A stretch of 64,000 nucleotides of DNA from JADHZC01 sp964409505 (lineage in GTDB: Bacteria > Pseudomonadota > Alphaproteobacteria > Rickettsiales > Rickettsiaceae): the NCBI GenBank assembly GCA_964409505.1, contig CAYPDK010000008.1, positions 1 to 64,000 on the forward strand, written 5' to 3'. Both the position numbers and the translations under genes were made by a program. The stretch's first letter is position 1; every line of letters begins with the position of its first letter. A model generated the notes under the pieces. That model was given only the letters and a program-made list of their open reading frames with translations. It did no database searches and was not told the origin of the DNA. Positions 54,837-64,000 of this stretch are shown in pieces.

Positions 54837-55982
54837 TTATATATTTATTATCTCAGTATAATCTAACATATTTTTGATAAAAAAAAGATCATTCATAGTA
54901 ATAAAAGTTTGTATTTTATTTTGTAGAATATATTCTAACAAATAATTTCTATGCCTTAGATCAAGATGTAAAAAAACCTCATCTAGCAATAAAATAGGAA
55001 TAGACATTTTATGCTTAATCAAAGCGTGAGTATGTGAGAGAATAACAGAAATAAGCATTATTTTTTGTTCTCCTGTAGAGCAAAATTTGGCTAAAATGTC
55101 TTTTTCTTTATGTTTTACAATAAAATCAACTCTGTTAATGCTAAACAAACTCTTTTTAGCTAAACTATCTTTTGATCTACTAAGCTTAAGATGTTTTTGA
55201 AAATATTCAATAAAAAAGGTCTCTTCTATCTCATTTTTGTTTAATACTTCCAATTCTTGAGTTCGATAGGTCATATTAAACAAAGCCTTTGGAAATCTTG
55301 ATTCTAAATTGGTTTCTGATGATTGCATTAATTTTATAGTTTCAAGCCTTGCACCTTGGATATAGTAAGCATATTGTGCTAAATTTTTTTCTAAAGAACT
55401 AAGTAGTGGATTATCAAATGGGTAAATTGAGTCTTTGAGTATATTTAATCTTTGCCTAGAGTAATGTTCGTAAATTATTAATTTTTTTGCATGATTTGTA
55501 TGAAAATTATTTATTATTCTATCAAAAAAATCTCGTCTCTTAGAACTTGCATCTAAAAACAAATTATGCATTTGAGGAATCAACCAAATAACGCTAGTAA
55601 TTTTAGGTAATTCGTTATTAAGAATCTTATTACCATTATAATGGATAGTTTTTAATTTTGAAGATATAGAAAAATCAATAACAATCTCAGCTGTTCCAAG
55701 CCTACTTTGAAAATGAAAAGATGCTTTCCAAAAATGAGTCCCAAACAAGGAAATTTCATCTAAGTGACTTTTTCTAAAACCCCTACCAGGAGCCAAAAAA
55801 GAAAAAGATTCAAGAATATTACTTTTTCCACTCCCATTGTCTCCAAAAAAAACAATAGGTTTTGCAGGATCTTTAAATTCTAAACGAAAATCTTGAAAAT
55901 TCCTATAATTAACAAGGTGAAAGGAAGTAATAAAATTTTTTTTTATTCTGTTGTCAAATAAATCATTACTCACAATGCTCAA
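54837..55982 (-). CDS. recF: DNA replication and repair protein RecF
   Basis: SMC-like ATPase that loads RecA with RecO and RecR at gaps. The 381 residues have Walker A FFGDNGSGKSNILES (near 48), the signature FCSTGEQKIMLISVILSH and Walker B ILLLDEVFLHLD. It overlaps corC by 4 bp and is not next to dnaN, unlike the dnaA-dnaN-recF order of many bacteria. Confidence 0.95.
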   Translation of the reverse strand: MSIVSNDLFDNRIKKNFITSFHLVNYRNFQDFRLEFKDPAKPIVFFGDNGSGKSNILESFSFLAPGRGFRKSHLDEISLFGTHFWKASFHFQSRLGTAEIVIDFSISSKLKTIHYNGNKILNNELPKITSVIWLIPQMHNLFLDASSKRRDFFDRIINNFHTNHAKKLIIYEHYSRQRLNILKDSIYPFDNPLLSSLEKNLAQYAYYIQGARLETIKLMQSSETNLESRFPKALFNMTYRTQELEVLNKNEIEETFFIEYFQKHLKLSRSKDSLAKKSLFSINRVDFIVKHKEKDILAKFCSTGEQKIMLISVILSHTHALIKHKMSIPILLLDEVFLHLDLRHRNYLLEYILQNKIQTFITMNDLFFIKNMLDYTEIINI

Positions 55983-56761
55983 AAAGCTCTTTCAGATGAA
56001 GTAATTTTTACTTGCTTTAAATTCATTAAATCTGAATCTAACACTTCAATATTAACATGTGGATTGATCTTAACAATACTACCCTTGGCAGGTATTCTAC
56101 CTACTTTAGAAATAACTAGTCCTCCTATTGTGTTAACATGATTCTCTTTATTATCTAAATTAATAGATAATTCTTTCTCTATTTTAGATAAAGGCACTCT
56201 CGCATTTGCTACAATGACTCCTTTTTTTAGTTTAAGATAATTTACATTATTCAATAATGGATTTTTACGCTCTACTTTTAGATCAAGCTTATCATATAAA
56301 ATATCTGTAATAGTAATAATACCGTCAAAAGAACCGTATTCATTAATTACAATTGCAAAATAAATATTTTGAACTAACATATCTTGTAATAAGTCCTGGC
56401 AAGAAACCAAATTATTAGTAATAATAGCTCTTTTTAAATATTTGCTTATAGAATATTTTTTAGGTTGAAAAAGTAGATGTATAACGTCGTATATTGAGAT
56501 GAAACCCAAAACATTATCCATATTTTTTTTAAAAACTAAAATTTTACTATAAAAAGCATTATTCAGAATAAAGCGTTTTAATTCTTCATAAGAAATATCT
56601 ACATCAAAAGCTACTACCTCAGCTCTGGATCTCATCAAACTTTCAACAAGAATCTTATTAGAAGAATTTAAAACTATTTTAGGTTTCTTATAGAAAAAAG
56701 TAAAATAATTCCACAAAAATTGTCTCCATTTAGAATAAAAATTACGTAAAATACTTATCAC
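55979..56761 (-). CDS. CorC/TlyC-like CBS-domain protein
   Basis: 260 residues: a CBS pair at about 45-175 (VMRSRAEVV-like start with LMRSRAEVVAFDVD, then FAIVINEYGSFDGIITITDIL) and a C-terminal CorC_HlyC domain (NTIGGLVISKVGRIPAKGSIV). The membrane domain of full-length hemolysin C homologues is absent, as in CorC. It is probably linked to divalent-cation efflux. It follows ybeY, the common ybeY-corC pair of proteobacteria. Confidence 0.88.
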   Translation of the reverse strand: MISILRNFYSKWRQFLWNYFTFFYKKPKIVLNSSNKILVESLMRSRAEVVAFDVDISYEELKRFILNNAFYSKILVFKKNMDNVLGFISIYDVIHLLFQPKKYSISKYLKRAIITNNLVSCQDLLQDMLVQNIYFAIVINEYGSFDGIITITDILYDKLDLKVERKNPLLNNVNYLKLKKGVIVANARVPLSKIEKELSINLDNKENHVNTIGGLVISKVGRIPAKGSIVKINPHVNIEVLDSDLMNLKQVKITSSERAF

Positions 56762-56823
56762 TAAAAATCCTATATAAATTAACAGAAAAGAGTCATACTA
56801 AAACCACAAAAATTGGCTCCATA

Positions 56824-57306
56824 TCATATAACACAGAGAATAGCATTTTCTACAGATTCCATAATCAAAGCATCTTCTTCAAAATCATGTCTATATCCTA
56901 TCAAGTGCAATATGCTATGTACTAATAAATGTTCAAAATGAGCCTGAAAGGATTTGTTCATCTGTTCTGACTCGTATAATATTACATCATAACAAAATGC
57001 TATATCACCCAGATACAAAAACTTCTGATCAAACGAATATGATTCTATTTCTTTATAGGAAATTTCAATATCCGGAAAAGATATGACGTTAGTAGTAGAA
57101 TGTTTTTTCCTAAATTTGGCATTTAGTAACCTAATCCTAGAATCATTAGTCAACAATATTGATAGTTCAATCTTTTCAATCCCTCTTATTTTCCTATAAT
57201 TTTTAATGATTCTCTTTAAAATTGTCTTGATTCTTTGAGGAGTAATACCAGCAAAATTGTCCCACCTACAATCTTCCACAGAAGTCTCAACAAGAACATG
57301 ATTCAT
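56824..57306 (-). CDS. ybeY: rRNA maturation endoribonuclease YbeY
   Basis: Zinc-dependent endoribonuclease needed for 16S rRNA 3'-end maturation and ribosome quality control. The 160 residues end in the metal motif HSILHLIGYRHDFEED (H-x3-H-x5-H), and the TNVISFPDI and LYLGDIAFCYDVI segments are typical. It is followed by corC, 62 bp later. Confidence 0.95.
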   Translation of the reverse strand: MNHVLVETSVEDCRWDNFAGITPQRIKTILKRIIKNYRKIRGIEKIELSILLTNDSRIRLLNAKFRKKHSTTNVISFPDIEISYKEIESYSFDQKFLYLGDIAFCYDVILYESEQMNKSFQAHFEHLLVHSILHLIGYRHDFEEDALIMESVENAILCVI

Positions 57307-57389
57307 AAAAATTTAAAAACCTAATAAATTTAACATATCAAATAAAGTTATCACATAAAAAATAAAAGATCAAATAAATCATCAATTAA

Positions 57390-58415
57390 CTATAAATTGT
57401 TAACTTTTAGTGTGTTTTTAATTGGTATGAATACTTCTAAGAACAAATTAAATTTACTCTTATTTTGTTTAACCTTTATTTCTGCTGTTTGTAATAATTT
57501 GAGTATGACAAGTACATTTGTAAGAGTATAGAATTTTATTTCTCTTTTAAAAAAATCTATATGCTTATAATATATAAATAATTGTAATTCTTGAACTATA
57601 AATTCTATTCTTTCTTGAGGCCTAAATATTTTTTTTTCCTGAATGTAGTACAAAATACAATACAAATTCATGTAGTGCTTTAGTAGGTTTCTAATAACAA
57701 GAATCTCGTTAAAATTTAGGTCTTGTTCTAAGGAAGAAATTAGTTCTAAAAGTTTTAAATTATCTTGTCTCATAGAAAAAAAAATAGAATCTAAATTCTC
57801 TATTGAAGGGGTTAACGAAATATTGTCTATGTCTTTCTTAGTAATATTATCTACATTATGTACTGATAAAATGAGTTTTTTTAGCTCATTATTAATATAT
57901 TCAAAATCTTTTCCTATAAAAAAAGAAATAAGACTCTGTAATGCATCGTAATTGATGGTTTTATCAATTTTTTTTAAGATGCCTAAAATATATTCTTTAA
58001 CTTTAAATCCTGGGTAGAAAGGACAATATATTGAAACAAGATCCTCACTTTTAATAAAAAATTCAATATTTTTACTAGAAATAGATTTGTTTTTTTTAAT
58101 AAAACACAAAAAATTATCTCCAAAAGATATCTTACTAAAAAAATCCTGTAAATTATCCTTTTTAAGAAATTCCATGTGATCAATCACTATGCAAAATCTC
58201 CTATCAAAAAAATTTCTATTTTTAACTAATACCAAAAATTCTGATAAGCTTAAATCATATGATATTTTCTTCAAAATCATATTTGATTTTTTTAGAATCA
58301 AGTTAATTATTCTATAAAAATAGCCTATATTTTCTCCATGTAATAATAAAGCCTTGACACTTGAGTTATATATTAAAGGAATTACTTTTTCTAAATCAGA
58401 ACTATAATACTTCAT
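57390..58415 (-). CDS. holA: DNA polymerase III delta subunit
   Basis: Clamp-loader subunit that opens the beta clamp. 341 residues with low general conservation, but the N-terminal LLLHGENIGYFYRIINLIL, the FFDRRFCIVIDHMEFLKK region near residue 75 and the C-terminal helical part with LLKLLQTAEIKVKQ-like spacing fit HolA. It follows gyrA by 16 bp. Confidence 0.85.
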   Translation of the reverse strand: MKYYSSDLEKVIPLIYNSSVKALLLHGENIGYFYRIINLILKKSNMILKKISYDLSLSEFLVLVKNRNFFDRRFCIVIDHMEFLKKDNLQDFFSKISFGDNFLCFIKKNKSISSKNIEFFIKSEDLVSIYCPFYPGFKVKEYILGILKKIDKTINYDALQSLISFFIGKDFEYINNELKKLILSVHNVDNITKKDIDNISLTPSIENLDSIFFSMRQDNLKLLELISSLEQDLNFNEILVIRNLLKHYMNLYCILYYIQEKKIFRPQERIEFIVQELQLFIYYKHIDFFKREIKFYTLTNVLVILKLLQTAEIKVKQNKSKFNLFLEVFIPIKNTLKVNNL

Positions 58416-58431
58416 TCAGATTAATTGTATA

Positions 58432-61155
58432 TTATTCCTCATCGATTTGAATAGCTAATTCTTCTTCATCCTTAACCAAAGATACTGAAACAACAGAGCT
58501 GCTACTTGCTATATCAAATAATTTCACTCCTGTTGTGAGTCTGCCTGTGACTCTTACCTGGTCTAACTTAGATCTAATCAACTGTCCTTTATCAGTAATA
58601 ATCATCAATTGGTCCTTAAAGGAAGCTCTGAGCGTAGTTACAACATTCCCTGTCTTAGAAGTTAAATTCATACTACTAATTCCTACGCCTCCTCTATGAG
58701 TAATTCTGTACTCGTAATTAGAACTAAATTTGCCAATTCCCTTTTCGGCAACAGTAAGAAGGAATTCTTCTTTAGAGGCCATTTCAAGAATTCTATCCTC
58801 TGATAAAATATTTAATTTTTTATTTTGAGACTTCAATGTGGCTACAAGACTATTATCAATATTAAGCTGTAACCGGTCTTTTAAAGAAATGGATAAATAA
58901 CTATCTTTTTCAGAAGATGAAAATTGGTTACCCCTGATAACATCCATAGAAACAGTAACGTCTTTTTGAGCAATTTTAATGCCTCTTACACCTTTAGAAC
59001 TTCTAGACTTTACAACCCTTATTTTATTCAAAGGAAAATGTATTAACTTTCCCTTTTTTGTAGATAGAATAACATTATCTTCCTCACAAGCAATATTTAC
59101 ATTAACAAGATGCTCTCCCTGACCTAGCATAATTGCCATTTTACCCTTTGAGGGTACATTTACAAAATCCTCTACAAGATGTCTTTTGATAAAGCCACTT
59201 GAGAGCAAAAATACAAGATAAAGATTCTGTTGTACTTGCTGCTCTTCAGTAAGGCTCATGATATTGGTAACCTTTTCGTCTGGTTTGAAGAAAGGTAACA
59301 AATTAATAATATATTTTCCTCTACTTTGAGGATTTCCATAAGGAATTTTATAAATATCGAGACTATATACTCTACCAAAGTTAGAAAAAATCAACAATTT
59401 TGTATGGCTATTTGCAACAAGTATCTCTTTAATAAAATCCTCTTCCTTCATATTAAGACCAATTCTTCCCTTGCCACCACGATTTTGAGATCTATAAAGA
59501 CTAAGATCAACCCTTTTAATATATCCACTTTGGGTAATAGTAACAAGGACATCCTTATTAGGAATAAGGTCTTTAATATTTTCTTCAAAATCTTGTTCAA
59601 TGATCTCAGTACGCCTAGGAGAGCTAAATTTCTCTTTAATCTCTAACAATTCACCTTTAAGTATTTTGAGTAATTCAAATCTAGAACCTAGGATTTTTAG
59701 ATAAAACTCTATTTCTTCCTTAAGTTCTGAGAGTTCTTGACTTATTTTATCTTTTTCAAGCAGTGTCAAACGCTGTAATTTAATGTCTAAAATACCCTGT
59801 GCCTGCGCCTCTGTAAGAGTAATGTATTTTTGATCTTCTATCTGCACATTTTCCTCAATAATTTTAATAAGGTCACTAACTTCTGCACAATTCCATTTTT
59901 TATTCATTAAATTTTTTTTTGCCTCATGAGAGTTAAGAGAATTACGTATAGTGCTAATTATCTCATCAATGTTAATAACAGCAATCATAACGCCTATAAG
60001 TAAATGAGATTTTTTTCTAGCTCTGTTAAGTAAAAAAACACTCCTATTAGTAATAACTTCTTCTCTGAACTCAATGAAAGACTTAATAATATATTTCAGA
60101 TTCATAACCTTTGGAACAGACTTATCAAGGGCAAGCATTATGATTCCAAAGCTAGTTTGTAAACTAGTATATGAATAGAGCTGATTTAATAAAAGTTTAA
60201 ACATCGCATCTTTTTTTAATTCTATAACAATTCTAATGCCTTCCTTATTTGATTCGTCTCTAATATCACTTATAGAATCAATTTTTTTCTCTCTAACCAA
60301 TGCAACAATTTTATCAATTAGCTTTGTTTTATTAACAGCATAAGGTATTTCTGTTATCACAAGCAAAGTTTTCTTTTTTTCTTCGACTTCTTCAACAACG
60401 TGTCTTCCTCTTGAAATAATACTTCCTCTACCCGTAAGATAAGCCGACTTAATGCCTGAAGTTCCGAGTATAACTCCTCCTGTAGGAAAATCTGGTCCTT
60501 TAACAAAAGTCAATAATTCTTCAATAGATATAGAATCATCATCAATATAAGCACAGCAAGCATCAATAATCTCTCCCATGTTATGGGGAGGTATATTAGT
60601 AGCCATTCCAACAGCAATTCCGCTACTTCCGTTAATAAGTAAATTAGGAAAACTAGAAGGAAGTACATCAGGTTCCTGCTCAGAATTATCATAATTTGGA
60701 CTAAATTTTACTGTATCTTTTTCAATATCCTCAAGCATTGAATGGCTAATTTTAGCAAGTCTTGATTCAGTATAACGCATAGCGGCTGCCTTATCTCCAT
60801 CAATAGAACCAAAATTTCCCTGTCCATCTACTAACGGCACCTGCAAAGCAAAACTTTGTGCCATTCTAACAAGCGAATCATAAATAGCTACATCTCCATG
60901 AGGATGGTACTTACCAATAACATCCCCAACAATACGAGCAGATTTTCTATATGGTTTATTAAAATTATATCCACCCTCGTGCATAGAATATAAAATTCTT
61001 CTATGTACAGGCTTTAAACCATCCCTTAAATCTGGAATAGCTCTACTTACAATAACACTCATAGCATAATCCATATATGATCGCTTCATTTCTTCTTCAA
61101 TCGATATGGAAATCAAATTCTGATCTTTATTACCTAGATCTTGATCTATAGACAT
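58432..61155 (-). CDS. gyrA: DNA gyrase subunit A
   Basis: Breakage-reunion subunit of gyrase. The 907 residues have the catalytic tyrosine in AAMRYTESRL (Y128), the helix-turn-helix region KYHPHGDVAIYDSLVRM, and a C-terminal beta-pinwheel of repeated blades with the GyrA-box-like segment RSQNRGGKGRIGL near residue 560. The residue equivalent to E. coli Ser83 is Val (V89), while Asp87 is kept (D93). It starts 30 bp after lysS. Confidence 0.97.
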   Translation of the reverse strand: MSIDQDLGNKDQNLISISIEEEMKRSYMDYAMSVIVSRAIPDLRDGLKPVHRRILYSMHEGGYNFNKPYRKSARIVGDVIGKYHPHGDVAIYDSLVRMAQSFALQVPLVDGQGNFGSIDGDKAAAMRYTESRLAKISHSMLEDIEKDTVKFSPNYDNSEQEPDVLPSSFPNLLINGSSGIAVGMATNIPPHNMGEIIDACCAYIDDDSISIEELLTFVKGPDFPTGGVILGTSGIKSAYLTGRGSIISRGRHVVEEVEEKKKTLLVITEIPYAVNKTKLIDKIVALVREKKIDSISDIRDESNKEGIRIVIELKKDAMFKLLLNQLYSYTSLQTSFGIIMLALDKSVPKVMNLKYIIKSFIEFREEVITNRSVFLLNRARKKSHLLIGVMIAVINIDEIISTIRNSLNSHEAKKNLMNKKWNCAEVSDLIKIIEENVQIEDQKYITLTEAQAQGILDIKLQRLTLLEKDKISQELSELKEEIEFYLKILGSRFELLKILKGELLEIKEKFSSPRRTEIIEQDFEENIKDLIPNKDVLVTITQSGYIKRVDLSLYRSQNRGGKGRIGLNMKEEDFIKEILVANSHTKLLIFSNFGRVYSLDIYKIPYGNPQSRGKYIINLLPFFKPDEKVTNIMSLTEEQQVQQNLYLVFLLSSGFIKRHLVEDFVNVPSKGKMAIMLGQGEHLVNVNIACEEDNVILSTKKGKLIHFPLNKIRVVKSRSSKGVRGIKIAQKDVTVSMDVIRGNQFSSSEKDSYLSISLKDRLQLNIDNSLVATLKSQNKKLNILSEDRILEMASKEEFLLTVAEKGIGKFSSNYEYRITHRGGVGISSMNLTSKTGNVVTTLRASFKDQLMIITDKGQLIRSKLDQVRVTGRLTTGVKLFDIASSSSVVSVSLVKDEEELAIQIDEE

Positions 61156-61185
61156 AATTCGTATATTTTACCGTATATTTTACAT

Positions 61186-62769
61186 TTAAATAATTAACTC
61201 ATTTGCACCATCTATTGTAGATTGTATTAAAGCTCTTGTCCTATTACATCCCAAGAGTTTTATAAAAGAGCCCATTCTTGGACCATGTTCTTGCCCTAGT
61301 AATATTTTATACAGATCTCTAAAATAGTCATTAAGATTTTTATAATCACTCTCAACCCCTATTTTATAAATCATTCTTTGTATGTCTACAGCGGCAGCGT
61401 CTTGGCCTATTTTGCTTAATTCTGAAACTATTTTTGTCAATAGAATTTTTTGCTTTTCGTTAGGTTTTAGGTAATTTTTACTTTTTTGAACAATATCCCT
61501 ATAATACAGGATAGCGTAGTTTATCATGGAGATAATGTATTCCTTAGTCTTTGTATCTTCGATTAGGTGATATTGACGAACAAATTTCCAAATAAATTCT
61601 TGATCGAACACATTACAAGTAGAAATAAGATTGATCAAAAGAGTAAAATTAATATCTCGACAATTGATTCTTGGTACATTACCTTTATGTATATGAAATA
61701 AGGGATTTTCCATTTTTTTAAGGGGATCTTCTGTAGAAAAATATTTTTGATTCCATACGAGATACTCATCCATATATTTAGGAACTACACTCCAATCCAT
61801 TTTTTTCGCTTTTTTTGGAGAATGATAAATAAATAAAGAGATCGCATCAACAGAGCAATATTTTATCAAATCTTCAAAAGCTATACTGTTTCCTTTTGAT
61901 TTAGAAATTTTTGCTCCGGCATGATCCAGAAAAAGCTCATAGAAAAATTGTACAGGGGGTTTTCCTCCTAAAATAGAGCATATATCATTGTAAATACCGG
62001 AGTTTGGGAGATGTTCTTTACCATAAATTTCAAAATCTATATCAAGACACGCCCAGCGCATAGCAAAATCAGGTTTCCATTGTAATTTACAATTTCCTCC
62101 TAATATTGAAATTTCAACTAAGTTGGAGTCATCAGCTCTGTAAAAGATACTATTATTCTTAAGGTCAATCTTTTCCACAGGTACTTGAAGTACTTTTCCG
62201 GATTTTTTACAAATAGGCATAAAAGGAGAATAGCTTTCTTTTCTTTCAGGACCTAAAGTAGGAAGAACAACATTTTTAATCTTTTCATAATTTTGTAACA
62301 CTTTAATGAGAAACTCGTCAAATTTACCAGATCTGTAAAAATCAGTTGCACTATAAAAGACATATTCAAATCCAAAATAATCTAGAAAGCTTCGAAGTTT
62401 TTTATTCATATATTCTCCAAAACTACTTTCCTTTTGAAATGGGTCTTCGATAGAAGTAAGACTTGTTCCAAGACATTTTTTCAAATTATCTCTATTAGGT
62501 ACATTATCAGGCACAGATCTTAAGGCATCAAAATCATCTGAAAAACAGATAAGTTTTGTTGGAAAATCAGAAATTTTTTTAAAAGCTTCCATAACCATAG
62601 TAGTCCTTAAGACTTCTGCAAAAGTCCCTATATGAGGAAGACCCGATGGACCATATCCAGTCTCAAAAGCAACATATCCCTTATCAGGTAATTTTCCTCC
62701 GAGGTAGGCTAAAATTTTATTAGCCTCAATAAAGGGCCAAGAATTAATATTTTGTGTATCAGTCAACAT
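61186..62769 (-). CDS. lysS: lysine--tRNA ligase, class I
   Basis: An archaeal-type class I LysRS, typical of alphaproteobacteria and spirochaetes. 527 residues from the ATG at 62769; an in-frame TTG at 62802 would add 11. ETGYGPSGLPHIGTFAEVLR carries the HIGH-like motif and KISKSKGNS the KMSKS motif. ...WACLDIDFEIYGKEHL is typical. It leads the gyrA-holA-ybeY-corC-recF-lipA series. Confidence 0.95.
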   Translation of the reverse strand: MLTDTQNINSWPFIEANKILAYLGGKLPDKGYVAFETGYGPSGLPHIGTFAEVLRTTMVMEAFKKISDFPTKLICFSDDFDALRSVPDNVPNRDNLKKCLGTSLTSIEDPFQKESSFGEYMNKKLRSFLDYFGFEYVFYSATDFYRSGKFDEFLIKVLQNYEKIKNVVLPTLGPERKESYSPFMPICKKSGKVLQVPVEKIDLKNNSIFYRADDSNLVEISILGGNCKLQWKPDFAMRWACLDIDFEIYGKEHLPNSGIYNDICSILGGKPPVQFFYELFLDHAGAKISKSKGNSIAFEDLIKYCSVDAISLFIYHSPKKAKKMDWSVVPKYMDEYLVWNQKYFSTEDPLKKMENPLFHIHKGNVPRINCRDINFTLLINLISTCNVFDQEFIWKFVRQYHLIEDTKTKEYIISMINYAILYYRDIVQKSKNYLKPNEKQKILLTKIVSELSKIGQDAAAVDIQRMIYKIGVESDYKNLNDYFRDLYKILLGQEHGPRMGSFIKLLGCNRTRALIQSTIDGANELII

Positions 62770-62858
62770 ACTACAACAATAATCATTAAAAGATAAAATC
62801 AATACTTTCTATAACATCTAAAATATACTACAATTTAGATCATTCACAATATTCATTT

Positions 62859-62880
62859 AATGATATATTGAAATATCATT
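62859..62880. promoter_or_regulatory. inverted repeat between lysS and dsbB
   Basis: A perfect 8-bp inverted repeat, AATGATAT and ATATCATT, separated by 6 bp, lies in the divergent space between lysS and dsbB. Its size and spacing fit an operator for a dimeric regulator. A possible leftward promoter for lysS (TTGTGA, 16 bp, TATATT) lies next to it. Confidence 0.4.
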
Positions 62881-62952
62881 TCATGATAGGGTAAATTATT
62901 GTAATTAACCTCTTTTATTGAAAACTTTAAACTTAACATTTCAATAGAAATT

Positions 62953-63531
62953 ATGTCTTTAATTTTTAAGCTTAAGCTATTTTATGCTTCAACAATTTTG
63001 TTATGTACAATAATTTTCGCTAGCGTATTTTATGTAGAATACATAATGGAATTTACTATATGTTCTATCTGTGTTTTTGAGAGATTTTCATACCTATTAA
63101 CATTAGTATTTGCTTCTCAGATATATGTAAAGCATTTCAACAACATAAATTTTTCAAGAAAATCAATAACGTCAATGTTTTATCATGTTATAAGATACAA
63201 TCAAATTGTGTGCGTAATAATGATTGCATCTATTTTGATAGCATCTTATCATACAGCTCTTGAAAGGGGTATTCTACAAGAAGAATTCCTCTGCGTACAT
63301 GAAAGAATTATAAATACGGTCAATATCTCCAAGGAAGATTTTATAAATAGAACGCTAAATCAAAAAATGGCTCCATGTGATATATCTCCTCTTAAGATTC
63401 AGAACGTTTCTCTCACAGAGCTAAATCTACTAGCAAGTATACTTATATATATTGCGTATATGGCAACTAATTTTTATATAAAAGAAAAATTTTTCAATCC
63501 AAGTTGTATATGCAAAGAAAAACAAAATTAA
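62953..63531 (+). CDS. dsbB: disulfide bond formation protein DsbB
   Basis: Inner-membrane protein that reoxidises DsbA and passes electrons to ubiquinone. The 192 residues have four hydrophobic segments, the first redox pair C37-x-x-C40 in TICSICVFERF, and the second pair C114 and C142 in the periplasmic loop. It lies 16 bp before coq7, a ubiquinone-synthesis gene, which fits its electron acceptor. Confidence 0.9.
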   Translation: MSLIFKLKLFYASTILLCTIIFASVFYVEYIMEFTICSICVFERFSYLLTLVFASQIYVKHFNNINFSRKSITSMFYHVIRYNQIVCVIMIASILIASYHTALERGILQEEFLCVHERIINTVNISKEDFINRTLNQKMAPCDISPLKIQNVSLTELNLLASILIYIAYMATNFYIKEKFFNPSCICKEKQN

Positions 63532-63547
63532 TTAAACAAAAAAAGCT

Positions 63548-64000
63548 ATGTTAAAACCGTTTTTTGAGAATAAAAAAAAAATAGAAGAAATAATAAGAGT
63601 AAATCACGCAGGAGAACTAGGAGCTAAAAAAATATACGAAGGCCAATTGTCAACAATATCGAAGGAATATAAAGAGTTAATTCAAGAAATGCTCGATCAA
63701 GAATTAGTGCATCTAAAATATTTTGAAAACCAAATTTTAACAAAAAATATACGACCATCTGCACTAATATTTGCATGGAATATAGTAGGTACTCTTGTAG
63801 GGAAATTAAGTGCAAAGCTAGGAATAAAAAAGGCTATGATCATAACAGAGGCAGTAGAACAAGTAATAGAGAGGCACTACCAAGACCAGATAGATTTCTT
63901 AGAACAAACAAATTATAAAGATCAAGATCTATTAAATAACATAAAAAAATTTCAAAAAGACGAGCAAGAGCACAAACATATAGCTATGGAATTTGATTCA
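63548..64000 (+). CDS. coq7: demethoxyubiquinone hydroxylase (partial)
   Basis: Di-iron hydroxylase of late ubiquinone synthesis. The first 151 residues are visible; the frame is open at the window end, so the gene is cut. The di-iron ligands appear in RVNHAGELGAKKIYEGQL, MLDQELVHLKYFE, ITEAVEQVIERHY and DEQEHKHIAM. Most of the usual length (about 170-180) is therefore present. Confidence 0.92.
   Translation, partial: MLKPFFENKKKIEEIIRVNHAGELGAKKIYEGQLSTISKEYKELIQEMLDQELVHLKYFENQILTKNIRPSALIFAWNIVGTLVGKLSAKLGIKKAMIITEAVEQVIERHYQDQIDFLEQTNYKDQDLLNNIKKFQKDEQEHKHIAMEFDS

Overview
The window is a dense, clearly AT-rich stretch of a bacterial chromosome. It looks like an alphaproteobacterium of the Rickettsiales type with a reduced genome, probably host-associated. 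Pointers are a C4-pathway 5-aminolevulinate synthase, an archaeal-style class I lysyl-tRNA synthetase, HslUV, cytochrome c maturation genes (ccmD, ccmE), ubiquinone hydroxylase Coq7, pyruvate phosphate dikinase, a solute-symporter/histidine-kinase fusion and scattered small operons. Flagellar genes (fliI, fliJ, fliL, fliM, a PflI-like gene, motE) and a mevalonate pathway argue against Rickettsia, Ehrlichia or Anaplasma and fit better a flagellated lineage such as Midichloriaceae or a deep-branching relative. The species cannot be fixed from sequence reading alone.

Layout. 20-7869 (minus): outer-membrane protein, truB, rpsO, pnp, yihY, yaaA, hemA. 8109-9876 (plus): fliI-fliJ. 9895-11359 (minus): asd and a HIT protein. 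11633-13889 (plus): hslV-hslU and infA, with a clear terminator. 14120-14953 (minus): coxC. 15281-20623 (plus): nitroreductase, infC, GNAT acetyltransferase, tRNA-Thr(CGT), and a 1088-aa flavin/iron-sulfur oxidoreductase fusion. 20657-22411 (minus): recJ. 22715-31033 (plus): ppdK, prfA, a 790-bp gene-free gap, the symporter-sensor kinase, tsaB. 31095-34052 (minus): a decayed inverted paralogue of that kinase, greA, rpsI, rplM. 34539-38052 (plus): fliL, fliM, PflI-like, motE, ccmD, ccmE. 38049-62769 (minus): two long co-directional series. One is murJ, traX, mvaA, mvaS, mevalonate kinase, phosphomevalonate kinase, mvaD, pepP, an envelope protein, lipB and a DUF2748-like protein. The other is lysS, gyrA, holA, ybeY, corC, recF, lipA, followed by gyrB with its own promoter. 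62953-64000 (plus): dsbB and coq7, the latter cut by the window end.

Functional picture. The mevalonate cluster contains every enzyme from acetyl-/acetoacetyl-CoA to isopentenyl diphosphate except the thiolase, and it sits directly downstream of the lipid II flippase gene murJ. This would give the cell its own supply of isoprenoid for undecaprenyl carrier and ubiquinone. Respiration is represented by heme synthesis, coxC, ccmDE and coq7; lipoate metabolism by lipA and lipB; replication and repair by gyrA, gyrB, holA, recF and recJ. No phage, insertion sequence, CRISPR array or rRNA was seen. The most notable items are the mevalonate cluster, the Nfn/GltD-like fusion enzyme, the intact and decayed symporter-kinase pair, FliM without its usual CheY-binding N-terminus, the odd infC leader, and a GyrA with Val at the quinolone-determining Ser position.
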